Assembly (NCBI GenBank): GCA_003250275.1
Contig: QKGW01000198.1
Span: forward strand, 1-6,791
DNA: 6,791 nucleotides
DNA from: Alphaproteobacteria bacterium
GTDB lineage: Bacteria; Pseudomonadota; Alphaproteobacteria; Rhodospirillales; Rhodospirillaceae
Reading direction: 5' to 3'
Shown: piece after piece, positions 5,944-6,791 of the stretch
Position numbering within the stretch: the first letter of the stretch is position 1
How the letters are laid out: every line of letters starts with the position of its first letter
Notes under the pieces: generated by a model
The model's input: only the letters and a program-made list of their open reading frames with translations
The model's database searches: none
What the model was told of the DNA's origin: nothing
Position numbers and translations under genes: made by a program

Positions 5944-6791
5944 GTGACTACCGCCAAGGACGCCAAGATCACCCTCGGCCCGCTCCTGTTCAACTGGAGC
6001 AACGAGAAACGCCGCGACTTCTACTTCCGCGTCGCCGACGAGGCGGACGTCGACAGCGTGGTGCTGGGCGAAGTGGTCTGTTCCAAACGCACGCCGTTCG
6101 TGCTGTCGCTCTGGCCCGAGCTGATCGAGCGCCTGCGCGCCGGCGGCAAGGAAGTGATCATGTCGACCCAGGCGCTGATCCTCTCCAGCCGCGAAATGCA
6201 GTGGATGCGCGAGACCGTCGAGGACCCGGACCTCTACTACGAGGCCAACGACATCGCCGTCGCCGACATGCTCAAGGGCCGCCCGCACGTGATCGGCCCG
6301 ATGATGAACGTCTACAACGAGGGCACCCTCGCGACCCTCGCCGCGGGCGGCGCGAACCGCGTCTGCCTGCCGTTCGAGATGTCGGGCGAAACCACCGCGG
6401 TGCTCGCCAAGTCGGGGATCATGGAGGTCGAGGCGTTCGTCTACGGGCGGATGCCGCTCGCGATCGCGGCGCGCTGCTACCACGCCCGCGCCCACAACCT
6501 GCCCAAGGACAACTGCCGCTACGTCTGCAACCTCCACAACGACGGCATGACCGTCGACACCCTGGAGGGCAAGCCGTTCCTCACCGTCAACGGCACCCAG
6601 ACGATGTCCTACACCGTCGCCAACCTCGCCGCCGAAATCCCGCAGTACCTCGACATGGGGGTGACGCGCTTCCGCATCTCGCCGCACGACGTCGACATCG
6701 TGCGCGTCGCCGAGCTGTTCCGCGGCGTGATCGACGGCACCACCGACCCCGGCGAGGTGCTCGACGAGACCGACGGCATCGTCGACGGCGC
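5944..6791 (+). CDS. ubiV: UbiV: U32-family [4Fe-4S] partner of UbiU (3' end cut by window)
   Basis: UbiV is the heterodimer partner of UbiU in oxygen-independent ubiquinone hydroxylation. The frame is open from GTG 5944 to the window edge, giving 282 residues; E. coli UbiV has 292, so only a short tail is likely missing. The N-terminus (TLGPLLFNW, then VLGEVVCSKR) matches the E. coli pattern of SLGPVLWYW and YLGEAVCSKR. RMPLAIAARCYHAR, PKDNC and YVC correspond to the E. coli cluster region. The cysteines are C46, C178, C191 and C195; the last three have spacing 13 and 4, as in E. coli C180, C193, C197, with C46 equivalent to C39. Another cysteine, C141, is in the VCLPFEMSG strand. NGTQTMSYTVANL and FRISPHD are conserved nearer the end. 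The GTG start is supported by AGGGGA at 5929-5934, 9 nt upstream, and by the short gap after ubiU. Translation is probably coupled within the operon. Confidence 0.95.
   Translation, partial: MTTAKDAKITLGPLLFNWSNEKRRDFYFRVADEADVDSVVLGEVVCSKRTPFVLSLWPELIERLRAGGKEVIMSTQALILSSREMQWMRETVEDPDLYYEANDIAVADMLKGRPHVIGPMMNVYNEGTLATLAAGGANRVCLPFEMSGETTAVLAKSGIMEVEAFVYGRMPLAIAARCYHARAHNLPKDNCRYVCNLHNDGMTVDTLEGKPFLTVNGTQTMSYTVANLAAEIPQYLDMGVTRFRISPHDVDIVRVAELFRGVIDGTTDPGEVLDETDGIVDG

Noticed and set aside
4981..6687. 568-codon open frame on the minus strand opposite ubiU and ubiV
   Set aside because: It is His/Val/Asp/Gly-rich with no family motif and no ribosome site, and it is opposed by two genes with intact cluster cysteines.

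Overview
The window is very GC-rich with strong G/C third-position bias. It reads as a bacterial chromosome, most plausibly from an alphaproteobacterium of the Rhodospirillales type. That placement is an inference from base composition, a stand-alone ribB under an FMN riboswitch, and a ubiT-ubiU-ubiV cluster. No mobile elements, tRNA/rRNA genes or CRISPR arrays are visible. Almost every base is assigned to a gene or a leader.

Layout: (1) positions 2-649, plus strand, the C-terminal part of an AI-2E/PerM-type membrane protein entering from the left edge. (2) Positions 633-1292, minus strand, ribB (riboflavin precursor synthesis), whose 3' end overlaps the first gene by 17 bp. (3) Positions 1293-1602, the ribB leader: a sigma70-like promoter, a complete FMN riboswitch aptamer and a roughly 110-nt expression platform with no intrinsic terminator. 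(4) Positions 1647-4148, plus strand, a CopA-like P1B copper-transporting ATPase that reads intact but lacks several hallmark residues. (5) Positions 4149-4205, a short spacer with a candidate promoter and a possible hairpin over the next ribosome-binding site. (6) Positions 4206-6791, plus strand, ubiT, ubiU and ubiV (last one truncated by the window), the known module for oxygen-independent ubiquinone biosynthesis.

The ubiTUV genes form a tight unit. UbiT is an SCP2-type lipid-binding accessory protein. UbiU and UbiV are U32-family [4Fe-4S] proteins that carry out ring hydroxylation without O2, so the host probably makes ubiquinone under anoxic or microoxic conditions. The cluster cysteines of UbiU and UbiV are present with the family spacing. 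ribB is regulated separately by FMN. The most unusual item is the copper ATPase. Its actuator-domain TGES motif reads TGAG, removing the glutamate that drives dephosphorylation. Both N-terminal metal-binding domains have lost their CxxC pair, while CPC, DKTGT, HP and GDGIND remain. It may be a slowed, trapped or repurposed pump rather than a standard exporter.
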